A stretch of 64,000 nt of DNA from positions 4,154,001-4,218,000 of the forward strand of contig NZ_JAGSHX010000006.1 of assembly GCF_018138715.1 (NCBI RefSeq), in the 5' to 3' direction. The position numbers and the translations under genes were made by a program. Below, piece by piece: positions 45,359 to 52,878 of the stretch (within the stretch, counting starts at the first letter, position 1; each line of letters begins with the position of its first letter). The notes below the pieces were generated by a model, which saw only the letters and a program-made list of their open reading frames with translations, was not told the DNA's origin and did no database searches. The stretch comes from Streptomyces asiaticus. Lineage in GTDB: Bacteria; Actinomycetota; Actinomycetes; Streptomycetales; Streptomycetaceae.

Positions 45359-45377
45359 TTACTTCTTCTTGCCCTGG
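45359..45377. repeat. attL core of the integrative element
   Basis: TTACTTCTTCTTGCCCTGG, identical to 57816-57834. On the minus strand it reads as the last codons and stop of gpmA (QGKKK stop). Homology extends weakly 6 bp further right (one mismatch). Confidence 0.85.
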
Positions 45378-45485
45378 GTCTTGCCGGGGATCTTGGCGAC
45401 CTGCGTTTTCCCTGGTGGCCGCCCTGATCACTCCGCTCTGAGCGGCCGTCATCGGTCGTTGTTGGGCACTGCCGAGCGGCCTCGG

Positions 45486-45504
45486 ACGGCCCAGAGACGG
45501 CCCA
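45486..45504. promoter_or_regulatory. Putative integrase arm-type site, left end
   Basis: ACGGCCCAGAGACGGCCCA lies 108 bp inside attL and matches 57735-57753 at 18 of 19 positions. Each holds two ACGGCCC elements 11 bp apart. Location inside both ends of the element suits arm-type integrase binding. Confidence 0.5.
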
Positions 45505-45550
45505 GTAACGAGGGGGCCGCTTCCTTGCTAAGCCGGGCTATCGTGCCCTC

Positions 45551-46069
45551 GTGACAAGCGCGACGGAGCGTCCCCTTCTCTTCCTCGACGTCGATGGTCC
45601 ACTCATCCCGTTCGGTTCATCGTCCTGCCACCCGCAGACCGCTGCCGCCGCCTCCCCGACGTCTCCCGATCAGGGGAACCCATTGCTGAACCGGCTCGGC
45701 CCGGGGCTCGGATCGCGTCTCATGGCCCTGGGCTGCCGTCTCGTGTGGGCGACGACCTGGATGGAGGAGGCGAACGAGGCTGTCTCCCCACGTATCGGAC
45801 TGCCGAGGCTGCCCGTGGTGGAGTGGCCGACCCCCTGCGCCGACGAAAGCCCTCGCGGCCTGCACTGGAAGACCCGCCACCTTGTCGAGTGGGCCGACGG
45901 CCGGCCGTTCATCTGGGTCGATGACGAGATCAGCGCCATAGACCGCCTGTGGGTCGACGCCAGTCACCTCGGGCCATCATTGCTCCATCGCGTCGACCCA
46001 ACCAAGGGCCTCGTGGACGCCGACTTCTCCGCGCTCGCCGACTGGCTCCGTTCATTCTTGCTTCCGTGA
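45551..46069 (+). CDS. HAD-like phosphatase domain protein (SAK-type)
   Basis: A 172-residue protein with the HAD motifs LLFLDVDGPLIPFG (nucleophile Asp), VWATTWMEEAN (motif II Thr) and RPFIWVDDEISAID (metal-binding acidic pair). This short HAD variant occurs alone and in Swiss-army-knife RNA-repair proteins. Whether it dephosphorylates RNA ends is unknown. GTG start. It is the first cargo gene of the AICE, with GC content like the host, unlike its right neighbours. Confidence 0.78.
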   Translation: MTSATERPLLFLDVDGPLIPFGSSSCHPQTAAAASPTSPDQGNPLLNRLGPGLGSRLMALGCRLVWATTWMEEANEAVSPRIGLPRLPVVEWPTPCADESPRGLHWKTRHLVEWADGRPFIWVDDEISAIDRLWVDASHLGPSLLHRVDPTKGLVDADFSALADWLRSFLLP

Positions 46070-46188
46070 GGCCCAGTCGGCCGTTGGGGCCGCCTCGAAC
46101 CCGGTCAACGTCGTGGTCGTCCTCCCCATAGAACCTTGTGTATGGCAGTTCTCAGGTTCTACTGCGCTATGGACTCTGATGCTCTACG

Positions 46189-47370
46189 ATGTTGGTCACT
46201 TTTGACGAACCGTCAGGCGACAGGGAAATGATGGAGCAGATCGAGTTCGAATCCAACAGTAGCCGGGATATCGAGGAATCTGAGGCTCAGCTCGATTCCG
46301 AATACGAGGAAGACCCGGTCGGTTTTTGGGAAGCCAAGCAGAGAGACCTACTCACAAGCGTCCTAGATTACAACTTGCGCTCCCTGACGGACTTGGTAAA
46401 GAATAAGCAAATCGACCTCTCCCCTAATTATCAGCGTCGGAACAGGTGGAAGGACGATCGAAAGTCTCAACTGATTGAGTCTTTCTTGATGAACGTCCCG
46501 ATCCCCAATATTTTTCTGAATGAAGACGCTTACGGCCACTATTCCGTCATCGACGGAAAGCAACGCCTGACCGCAATCAGCGACTTCCTCTTCGGGCGAT
46601 TCGCGCTTACGGGCTTGAAGGTTTTTGGAGAAGCCAACGGTCTAAGATTTGATGAGCTGCCCACAACACTTCAAACCATCCTCGAGACGCGCGCCAACTT
46701 GCGAGCGGTTATCATTCTTCGCCAGTCCGACCCTGATATCAAATACCAGGTCTTCCAGCGCTTGAATACTGGCGGCATTCGACTTAACCCTCAGGAGATC
46801 AGAAACAGCGCCTGGCCGGGAAAGTTGAACGACATGATCCTCGAGGAGTCAATTACGAGCGAGTTTCACAAGCTGCTCGGCATTCGAGACCGAAATCGAT
46901 CTGCCATTTACAGCGAGATGCGCGACGCAGAGTTCGTATTGCGCTATCTTACATTCCGAAAAAATTGGGATACTTTCGCTGGCGGAATGGGTCGCAAGCT
47001 CGATACCTTCATGGCTACTCATCATGAAATGCCTGCGGAAGAGGTGGAGGAAGCTCGGTCCCACTTTCGTGCCGCCGTCAGGAAGGCGAGGGCTGCCTTT
47101 GGCGAAAATGCCTTCCAGCGCTGGTCGCCCGAAAAGCAGTCCTGGCGTCGGCAGGTACTCGCTTCCCTGTACGACGCTGAGATTTTTGCCGTCAGTCAGT
47201 TTCCCGAGGAGACCTTGCGAGAGCACAGCGCAGAGATCATTGCAGGCGTTCAAGAACTCTTCTCGAACTCCAGATTCCGTCGGGCCGTCGACGCTGCCAC
47301 TAATACCCCCAGTTACTTCCGTGATCGAATCACCATGATGCGGGACATGATCAGCGAAAAGGTTGGTTGA
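46189..47370 (+). CDS. DUF262 (GmrS/ParB-Srx-like) protein, cargo defence candidate
   Basis: A 393-residue protein. Residues 55-230 are a DUF262 domain: DLSPNYQRRNRWKDDRKSQL, SFLMNVPIPNIFLNE, YSVIDGKQRLTAISDFLFG (the DGxQR catalytic motif) and FQRLNTGGIRLNPQEIRN. The C-terminal 160 residues are helical and without a known motif; the HNH/DUF1524 half of type IV enzymes such as GmrSD is missing. The gene overlaps or abuts the HEPN gene and has distinctly lower GC than the rest of the element. ATGs at 46228 and 46231 are alternative starts. TAGAACC/GGTTCTA repeats (46129-46135, 46155-46161) lie upstream and could be an operator. Confidence 0.85.
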   Translation: MLVTFDEPSGDREMMEQIEFESNSSRDIEESEAQLDSEYEEDPVGFWEAKQRDLLTSVLDYNLRSLTDLVKNKQIDLSPNYQRRNRWKDDRKSQLIESFLMNVPIPNIFLNEDAYGHYSVIDGKQRLTAISDFLFGRFALTGLKVFGEANGLRFDELPTTLQTILETRANLRAVIILRQSDPDIKYQVFQRLNTGGIRLNPQEIRNSAWPGKLNDMILEESITSEFHKLLGIRDRNRSAIYSEMRDAEFVLRYLTFRKNWDTFAGGMGRKLDTFMATHHEMPAEEVEEARSHFRAAVRKARAAFGENAFQRWSPEKQSWRRQVLASLYDAEIFAVSQFPEETLREHSAEIIAGVQELFSNSRFRRAVDAATNTPSYFRDRITMMRDMISEKVG

Positions 47371-47377
47371 TGTCGCG

Positions 47378-48100
47378 ATGGGGGCGCTGGCTACATTTCA
47401 CGCTGGGGCGCAGGCGGTTCAAGCGCTGATTGCTCTCGAATCTGTGTATCCGGACCCGCCTGACAGTTTGGAGCTACCCAAGGTATCTGCGCTTCGAGGT
47501 GCTTGCACGGTGCTTACTGTGGCGTCTTTCGAGAAGTTCCTCCGGGACCTGTTCGAGGAAGAACTGGACCGACTTCGCACCGCAAAGATCCCAATGGGAT
47601 TGCTCCCAAAGAAGCTGCAAGTTGAAGCCTCCTTCGCTTCCCTCGAGCTTGCGCTCAAGGGTGACTTCTCCACTAAAGGAATGGACCGCGAACTGCGGTT
47701 GGCTAATGTCTTGACTACGGCAAGGCTTTTGGCTAAGGACAGCTTTGAGCCAAAGGCCCTTGCCGCAACAAACAGCAACCCTGACGCGGCTTGCGTTAAG
47801 CGGATGTTCAAAGCAGTCGGAATCTCTGAAGTATTCCAGGCCTGCAACGATGAATTCACCAAGCATTGGGGACGGCAAGAGGTTTCTGGATTCGAGAGTC
47901 AAAAACTCAACAGCATCCTCGATTCCAGGCACCAGGTGGCACATACGGCGCAGGCGATGCACATATCTAGGCTGGAACTCAGCTACAATTTGAGGTTTGT
48001 TGAGGTCCTTACACGGGTTCTCCATGCCCAGTTGAGTCAATATGTGGATGGAATAATCGCTGGCGTCCAGAGTCTGCCCGTATCTCCGTCCGGACCTTGA
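47378..48100 (+). CDS. HEPN-domain protein (RiboL-PSP/MAE_28990-like), paired with DUF262
   Basis: A 240-residue helical protein. SILDSRHQVAHTAQAMHISR near residue 190 carries an RxxxAH motif, the RNase-type signature of HEPN domains, here RHQVAH. An earlier segment VASFEKFLRDLFEEELDRLR is typical for the RiboL-PSP-HEPN family. Such proteins act as RNases or toxins in phage defence. ATG 47378 is 8 bp after the DUF262 stop; a TTG at 47363 would give an 8-bp overlap. Low-GC codon use matches its partner, so the two entered the element as one unit. Confidence 0.8.
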   Translation: MGALATFHAGAQAVQALIALESVYPDPPDSLELPKVSALRGACTVLTVASFEKFLRDLFEEELDRLRTAKIPMGLLPKKLQVEASFASLELALKGDFSTKGMDRELRLANVLTTARLLAKDSFEPKALAATNSNPDAACVKRMFKAVGISEVFQACNDEFTKHWGRQEVSGFESQKLNSILDSRHQVAHTAQAMHISRLELSYNLRFVEVLTRVLHAQLSQYVDGIIAGVQSLPVSPSGP

Positions 48101-48462
48101 TTACAGGTCGGTGGAGCGGGTTTGGGCGGTGGCCTGCCCGGTCTGGGGTCGGGCATGGTCAGGGGGCCGTACGCTGGTTGGCAACTCGGGCAGGCTTTGG
48201 ACCTGCCCGGAATTTGAACGAGTGGCCCCCTGGCCTTGCCCGACGCGGGACCCGGACCGGGGAGGTGCCTAAAGCCGTGGAACCGACCGCCCCAGCCACG
48301 ACGCACCCTGTCTCTGGCATCAGGCGGCTGATTGCTGTGCGCGCGGTACGGGCGCCGGCCGGGCTGGAGCGGGGCGGAGACAGGAGCGCAGGCCCGGCCG
48401 GGGGCCGGGCCGCGCGCGGTGAGCGGAGCGAGCCGCCTTGAACCCGTAGAGAAGGTTGTAAC
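48101..48462. other. Structured non-coding region of the element
   Basis: A 362-bp gap between the HEPN gene and a minus-strand gene. CAGGGGGCC (48160-48168) pairs with GGCCCCCTG (48224-48232), enclosing an inner hairpin CGGGCAGG/CCTGCCCG (48187-48194, 48202-48209). GC content returns to host level here. No frame looks coding. It might be a terminator pair, a regulatory RNA, a single-strand origin or a transfer locus. Confidence 0.5.
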
Positions 48463-48876
48463 TCAGTGGCCGTTGGTCTGGTGTCGGGCGATCTTGTGTG
48501 TGGTGGGGCAGGTGAACTGTTCGGCGCATGCCGGAAGGCGTTGGGCCTCGCGGTGGGCAAGGGGTAGGAAGATGACCGGCCGGAGGATCCATTCGATGTG
48601 GGTGTCTTGCTGGGTGAGGGCGAACGTGGCTGCTTCGCCGTTGGTGAGGGCGTCTTCGGCTTCCTTGTGGCCGTAGGTGACCCAGTCCCATGCCTTGTGG
48701 GCTGTTTGCCGGTCGAGTGCTGAGGCGATGGTGCGCACGGTGACGCGGATCCATCGGGTGGCCTCGGTCGGGCTGTCGGTTTCGATGGAGGCGAGCAGGA
48801 CCGAGCGGGGTCCTGTGGCTGGTGAACGTGTCCAGCATTCGCACCAGTAGCCGGGTCGTAGCAGGGGCCTCAGCAT
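48463..48876 (-). CDS. Hypothetical protein, 137 residues, coupled to ATPase gene
   Basis: Starts MLRPLLRPGYWCECWTRSPA and contains VLLASIETDSPTEATRWIRV and AWDWVTYGHKEAEDALTNGE; four cysteines, with CEC and CAEQFTC arrangements that could bind metal. It overlaps the HATPase gene by 7 bp on the same strand, so it is made together with it. Such pairs are common in Streptomyces accessory DNA, but no function is known. Confidence 0.7.
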   Translation of the reverse strand: MLRPLLRPGYWCECWTRSPATGPRSVLLASIETDSPTEATRWIRVTVRTIASALDRQTAHKAWDWVTYGHKEAEDALTNGEAATFALTQQDTHIEWILRPVIFLPLAHREAQRLPACAEQFTCPTTHKIARHQTNGH

Positions 48877-49295
48877 GTGGTGACTCCTGTCTCGGGTGCT
48901 ACGAGTTGGGCGGTGACGGTGCGGCCGTGTTGGCTGCCGGTGATGTCCAGGCGGCGGGCGAGTGCCATGACGATGGTTAATCCGCGGCCGTGGGTGTCGT
49001 CCGGGTCGGCCTCCGTGGGGCTGACTTCTTCGGGGTGGCCTCCCTCGTCGGTCACGGAGATCGCGACGGTGCGGGGTGAGAGCGACAGCGTGAGCTGGAA
49101 GGTGCCGTAAGCGGTGCCGCTTGCGGTGTGAGTGAGGGCGTTGCTGCCGAGTTCGCTCACGATCAATTCGGCGTCGTCTGCGCAGGGGTGTCCGTTGAGG
49201 ATGTCGCGGGTCCAGCGGCGGGCGCGGGTGACTTCTTCTCGGGATCCTGGGCACATCAGGCCCCAAACTCGCGGAGCACTCATATACTCGTCCAT
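48870..49295 (-). CDS. HATPase_c-type anti-sigma/serine kinase-like protein
   Basis: A 141-residue GHKL-fold protein: ADDAELIVSELGSNALTHTA (N box), VAISVTDEGGHPEEV (G1 box) and THGRGLTIVMALARRL (G2). This is the RsbW-like ATP-binding family, abundant in Streptomyces, where it phosphorylates anti-sigma antagonists or acts as an orphan regulator. An operator-like palindrome (49286-49301) overlaps its start codon, so it is probably repressed by the element's GntR protein. Confidence 0.85.
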   Translation of the reverse strand: MDEYMSAPRVWGLMCPGSREEVTRARRWTRDILNGHPCADDAELIVSELGSNALTHTASGTAYGTFQLTLSLSPRTVAISVTDEGGHPEEVSPTEADPDDTHGRGLTIVMALARRLDITGSQHGRTVTAQLVAPETGVTTC

Positions 49296-49301
49296 ACAAG
49301 T
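49286..49301. promoter_or_regulatory. GntR-repressor operator-like site O1
   Basis: ACTCGTCCATACAAGT fits the palindromic consensus ACTCGTnTAGACgAGT seen at 50709-50724. It covers the start codon of the HATPase gene. Confidence 0.6.
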
Positions 49302-49340
49302 TCCTTCGTGCTGGTAGGGGCTATGGGTCGTGGGTGCGTG

Positions 49341-49772
49341 CTAGATGAGTCGGACGCCGTCGTGGGCGCGGATGGCCGGCGGGCTGGTGTTGTCGAGTGC
49401 GTCCAGGACGCGGATCGCGTATGCCTCGTCGGCCAGCTCGGTGATCTCGTCGCGGGTGGCCCAGCGCAGTGCGCGGGTTTCCGCTCCGGTGGTCGGGGTG
49501 CCGTCGATGGCCTCGCAGCGGAAGACCATGGAGACGATCAGGCCGGTCATGTTCTTGTAGACGCCGGTGAGGGTCGCGGGAAGCGCGATCTTGATGCCGG
49601 TCTCTTCGAGGACTTCACGCTGAAGCGCGTCGGGGATGGTTTCCTCGCGTTCGAGCACGCCGCCGGGCGGTTCCCACTTACCGTTGTCGCGTCGCTTGAT
49701 CAGCAGCGCACGGCCAGCGTCGTCGACGATGACTCCGGCGACGCTCACGGAGTGCGGGCGCTCATAGCTCAC
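49341..49772 (-). CDS. Nudix hydrolase
   Basis: A 143-residue Nudix protein with the full box GGVLEREETIPDALQREVLEETGI (GX5EX7REUXEEXGU, first 14 residues and last 10 read separately) after LLIKRRDNGKWEPP. Substrate unknown (NDP-X or modified NTP). It is divergent from the GntR repressor gene, with a shared operator (49829-49844). Nudix genes are a regular AICE cargo in the replication/repressor neighbourhood of Streptomyces elements. Confidence 0.92.
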   Translation of the reverse strand: MSYERPHSVSVAGVIVDDAGRALLIKRRDNGKWEPPGGVLEREETIPDALQREVLEETGIKIALPATLTGVYKNMTGLIVSMVFRCEAIDGTPTTGAETRALRWATRDEITELADEAYAIRVLDALDNTSPPAIRAHDGVRLI

Positions 49773-49828
49773 GTTCCTCGGCCCTCTCGGCTGGCTAGGC
49801 TCTCCACCGTAGCAATCCCGGTCAGCCG

Positions 49829-49844
49829 CTCGTCTAGATACCTA
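49829..49844. promoter_or_regulatory. GntR-repressor operator-like site O2
   Basis: GCTCGTCTAGATACCT keeps CTCGTCTAGA of the consensus and lies just upstream of the RBS of the GntR gene and in the divergent Nudix promoter region, which fits autoregulation. Confidence 0.55.
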
Positions 49845-49859
49845 AAGGAGTATGTGCAC

Positions 49860-50645
49860 ATGCCTTCCCTGACTTCCGTCCTGGGTGTATTGGACCCGAC
49901 GAGCGACCGGGCGGTGTTCCGGCAGATCGCTGACGCGCTGCGGGAAGCGATCGACAAGGGCCGCTTCCGGGAGGGCGACAAGCTGCCCTCGGAGACTGAG
50001 CTGGTCGATCACTTCGGCGTCTCGCGGATGACGGTCCGCAACGCCCTGTCGCTGCTCCAGCAAGAGGGCCTGGCGGTCTCCGAGCATGGCAAGGGGGTCT
50101 TCGTGCGGCCCCGGCCACCCGTGCGGCGGCTGGCGTCTGATCGGTTCGCGCGGCGGCATCGGGATCAGGGGAAGGCCGCCTTCACCGTAGAGGCGGAAGC
50201 GGCGGGCAGCCGCCCGGAGGTGGACAACCTCGAGGTGAAGGAGGAGCGGCCGTCGCCGGACATCTCCGCCCGGCTGGGCTCGCCTCGTAAGGTGCTGGCC
50301 CGGCGGCGCCGGTATTTGCTGGATGGGCGGCCGGTGGAGTTCGCCACCTCGTATCTGCCGCTCGACCTGGCGCGGAACACCCCCATCGCGCAGCCCAACC
50401 CCGGCCCCGGCGGCATCTACGCTCGGCTGGAGGAGATGGGGCACCGCCTGGACCACTTCGACGAGGAGATCCGGGCCCGGATGCCCTCCCCTGCCGAGGT
50501 ACGCACGCTCCAGCTCGCCTCCGGGGTGCCAGTGATCCATCTCGTCCGGACCGCCTACGACAGCGAGGGGCGAGCGGTGGAGGTGTGCGACACCGTGATG
50601 GCCGCTGACGCGTACGTCCTCGCTTACCAGCTTCCTGCCAACTGA
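49860..50645 (+). CDS. GntR-family repressor of the AICE (KorSA-like role)
   Basis: A 261-residue GntR/HutC-type regulator: HTH FRQIADALREAIDKGRFREG, LPSETELVDHFGVSRMTVRN, QQEGLAVSEHGKGVFVRP, and a UTRA domain from residue 90 (VLARRRRYLLDGRPVEFATS, YDSEGRAVEVCDTVM). The site at 49860 has AAAGGAG eight bases upstream. It is the probable repressor of transfer and replication genes, like KorSA of pSAM2, because six similar 16-bp palindromes lie at gene starts in this element. Effector unknown. Confidence 0.88.
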   Translation: MPSLTSVLGVLDPTSDRAVFRQIADALREAIDKGRFREGDKLPSETELVDHFGVSRMTVRNALSLLQQEGLAVSEHGKGVFVRPRPPVRRLASDRFARRHRDQGKAAFTVEAEAAGSRPEVDNLEVKEERPSPDISARLGSPRKVLARRRRYLLDGRPVEFATSYLPLDLARNTPIAQPNPGPGGIYARLEEMGHRLDHFDEEIRARMPSPAEVRTLQLASGVPVIHLVRTAYDSEGRAVEVCDTVMAADAYVLAYQLPAN

Positions 50646-50686
50646 CGCATGGCCGGGGCGTGGTGGCCCCGGGCTGCTTCTTCTGA

Positions 50687-50724
50687 ACTCGTACACACGA
50701 AGACACATACTCGTATAGACGAGT
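50687..50724. promoter_or_regulatory. GntR-repressor operator pair O3/O4
   Basis: ACTCGTATAGACGAGT (50709-50724) is the best palindrome of the set; a degenerate copy ACTCGTACACACGAAG lies at 50687-50702, 22 bp upstream. Both are upstream of the transfer operon. Confidence 0.75.
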
Positions 50725-50782
50725 GGGCAAGCTGTGTGGCATGGTGGTCCCCGTTCCCGCCCGTTCAGGTTCGAAGGCCGCA

Positions 50783-50798
50783 ACTCATCTACACAAGT
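50783..50798. promoter_or_regulatory. GntR-repressor operator-like site O5
   Basis: ACTCATCTACACAAGT, 33 bp upstream of the first gene of the transfer operon; ten or eleven positions fit the consensus. Confidence 0.5.
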
Positions 50799-50830
50799 AG
50801 GTGGGTTGGATGCGAGATGAGGAGAAGTAG

Positions 50831-51181
50831 TTGCGTTCCATTCGAGTTGAGACCTCCGGTGCCACGGTCCTGCTGACCGAGGCGCCGGAGCCGAAGGTGA
50901 AGGACCGGCAGACCGGCGAGATCGCCAAGGACGCCCAGAGCGGCGAGACACTGATGCGGCTCGGCGTCGTCTACATCGACGGCGGGGAATCCTCGCTGCT
51001 TCAGGTCACCGTGCCCGAAAGCGGCGTGACGGAGGGGCTGGCCCTCGGTTCGCCGGTCACGCTGATCGGGCTGATCGCCCGGCCCTGGGACACCGTGTTC
51101 AACGGGCAGCAGCGGCACGGCATCGCCTTCCGGGCCGAGGCCATCGCCCCGGCCGCCATATCCGTCGGTGCGGGGGCCTGA
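50831..51181 (+). CDS. SCO3933-type regulatory protein of the transfer operon
   Basis: A 116-residue soluble protein with a TTG start after GAGGAGAAG. IRVETSGATVLLTEAPEPKV, LMRLGVVYIDGGESSLLQVT and LGSPVTLIGLIARPWDT match a family found right before tra genes in Streptomyces AICEs. Molecular role unproven. It is followed by the Tra gene after 5 bp. Confidence 0.8.
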   Translation: MRSIRVETSGATVLLTEAPEPKVKDRQTGEIAKDAQSGETLMRLGVVYIDGGESSLLQVTVPESGVTEGLALGSPVTLIGLIARPWDTVFNGQQRHGIAFRAEAIAPAAISVGAGA

Positions 51182-51186
51182 ATCTG

Positions 51187-52563
51187 ATGGCTGACGTGAT
51201 GACGTTGATGGAGGTGGGTGGTCCGGTCGCCGGAATGGTCGGCGGGGCTACCTACCTCCGGGTCCGGCACCCGGCCGCCTACTGGTCCACGGTCGGGATG
51301 CCCATCTCGACTGCCCGGCTGCTGGGGTCGTACGGGTCGGTGATGGATGCATGCGGGCTGACCGTTCCGCCGTCGCGGCTGCGGGCCTGGGCGGTACAGG
51401 CGTTCACCCATCGGGATGTGCGGCCGGTGCCGCCCCGTCGGGGGCTGATCCGTCCGACGTCGACCGGGCTGCGGGTCCGGCTGCGGCTCGCGCCAGGGCA
51501 GGAACCTGCCGACGTGGCCGCCTCGGCCGAACGGTTGCGGCATGCCTGGGGCGTTCACGGCGCCTACGTGGAGGAGATCAAGCCGGGTGTGGTGGAGCTG
51601 CGGCTGATCGGATTCGATGTGCTCCGGAAGGTCCGGATGCCTCGCAAGACCGGTGGCGGCTTCCTGAAGGTGCCGGTGGCGCTGCGGGAGGACGCGACGC
51701 CGTTCGTCCGGGACTACCGGGCCATCCCGCACCAGCTCACCCTGGGCGCCACGCTCTCGGGGAAGTCGATGTTCCTGCGCCACCTCATCGCCGGGCTCGC
51801 CCGGCAACCGGTCGCGCTGGTCGGTATTGACTGCAAACGGGGGGTCGAGCTGGCGCCGTTCGCTCCACGGCTCTCGGCGTTGGCCACCGATCCTGTGCAG
51901 GCGGCGGAACTGCTGCCTGTGCTGGTCGGGCTGATGGAGGACCGGTACGACCTGATCAAGGCTCGGCAGGGCATCGCCCCCAGTACCCCGGATGAGGAGA
52001 TCACCTCTGACATCTGGGGGCTGCCGGAGGACGAGCGGCCGGTGCCGGTGGTGCTGCTTGTGGACGAGGTGGCCGAACTCTTCCTCGTCGCCACGCGGAA
52101 GGACGAGGAACGGCGGGACGAGATGGTCACCCAGCTCATCCGGCTCGCCCAACTCGGCCGCGCGGCAGGCATCTACCTGGAGGTCTGCGGACAGCGGTTC
52201 GGAGCCGAGCTGGGCAAGGGCGCGACGATGCTCAGGGCTCAGCTGACCGGCCGGGTCTGCCACCGCGTGAACGATGAAGCCTCCGCCAAAATGGCGCTCG
52301 GCGACATCGCCCCCGAAGCGGTCGGCGCGGCCTGCGCCATCGCCCCCGAACGGCCCGGCCTCGCGGTCGCCGGTGATACGTCCGGCGGCTGGTCCCGCAT
52401 CCGTCCGCCCCATCTCTCGCTCGGCGATGCTGCGGCGGTCTGCCGCGACCATGCCCATCTCGTGCCGGACCTGCCCGCGCTGGAGCCGTTCCGGCCGGAT
52501 GTACCGGCCGTTCCAGTGAGCGCTCCAACCTCGCTGCTCAAGTCGCTTCCGGCCGCCGAGTAA
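51187..52563 (+). CDS. FtsK/SpoIIIE-type DNA translocase (TraSA-like)
   Basis: A 458-residue ATPase: LTLGATLSGKSMFLRHLIAG is Walker A, VVLLVDEVAELFLVATRKDE Walker B, and AQLGRAAGIYLEVCGQRFGA a third conserved motif. Plasmid and AICE Tra proteins of this type pump double-stranded DNA between mycelia as hexamers. No clear membrane span is seen in the first 100 residues, though a hydrophobic GGPVAGMVGGATYL is present, so membrane attachment may be weak or indirect. Confidence 0.93.
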   Translation: MADVMTLMEVGGPVAGMVGGATYLRVRHPAAYWSTVGMPISTARLLGSYGSVMDACGLTVPPSRLRAWAVQAFTHRDVRPVPPRRGLIRPTSTGLRVRLRLAPGQEPADVAASAERLRHAWGVHGAYVEEIKPGVVELRLIGFDVLRKVRMPRKTGGGFLKVPVALREDATPFVRDYRAIPHQLTLGATLSGKSMFLRHLIAGLARQPVALVGIDCKRGVELAPFAPRLSALATDPVQAAELLPVLVGLMEDRYDLIKARQGIAPSTPDEEITSDIWGLPEDERPVPVVLLVDEVAELFLVATRKDEERRDEMVTQLIRLAQLGRAAGIYLEVCGQRFGAELGKGATMLRAQLTGRVCHRVNDEASAKMALGDIAPEAVGAACAIAPERPGLAVAGDTSGGWSRIRPPHLSLGDAAAVCRDHAHLVPDLPALEPFRPDVPAVPVSAPTSLLKSLPAAE

Positions 52564-52645
52564 TCAACCCACCTGACGGCTGGCGCGACCGTACCCGCGC
52601 CGTGTCCCTACCCCCGCCATGCCTGAAAGCGAAAGGGGAGTCCCT

Positions 52646-52855
52646 GTGTCTCGTCCCACCATCTCCGAAGTCTCCGCGCTCTTGGCCGACCTGGCCGACT
52701 TCCGTACACGCGGGGTCGGGAGTAACGCCGAGTTGATGAACCGCAAAGCGGACCTGCTGGAGCGCATCGCCGCTGCCCAGCCCAACGACGTTGAGGCCGC
52801 TGAGGTCGCCGCCGCCGCTCGCGCACGTGCCGACGAACTCACCGCAGACGGCTGA
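52646..52855 (+). CDS. Small helical protein of the transfer operon, 69 residues
   Basis: GTG at 52646 follows GGGGAG. The product is a helix-rich protein (VSALLADLADFRTRGVGSNA, ELMNRKADLLERIAAAQ, VAAAARARADELTADG). No motif known. An alternative ATG at 52619 lacks an RBS. Confidence 0.7.
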   Translation: MSRPTISEVSALLADLADFRTRGVGSNAELMNRKADLLERIAAAQPNDVEAAEVAAAARARADELTADG

Positions 52856-52878
52856 CTCACTGAAAGGAGCTTCTCCCC

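Noticed and set aside
45359..45400. A truncated second gpmA copy at the left end of the element
   Set aside because: Similarity to gpmA ends after about 25 bp, exactly the att core; beyond it the sequence is unrelated, so it is an attachment site and not a pseudogene.
46189..47370. Complete type IV restriction enzyme GmrSD
   Set aside because: Only the DUF262 half is present; no DUF1524/HNH motif in this protein or its neighbour.
48463..49299. 278-codon minus-strand reading including the 137-residue protein
   Set aside because: The first half is an off-frame reading of the HATPase gene; the real gene starts at 48876.
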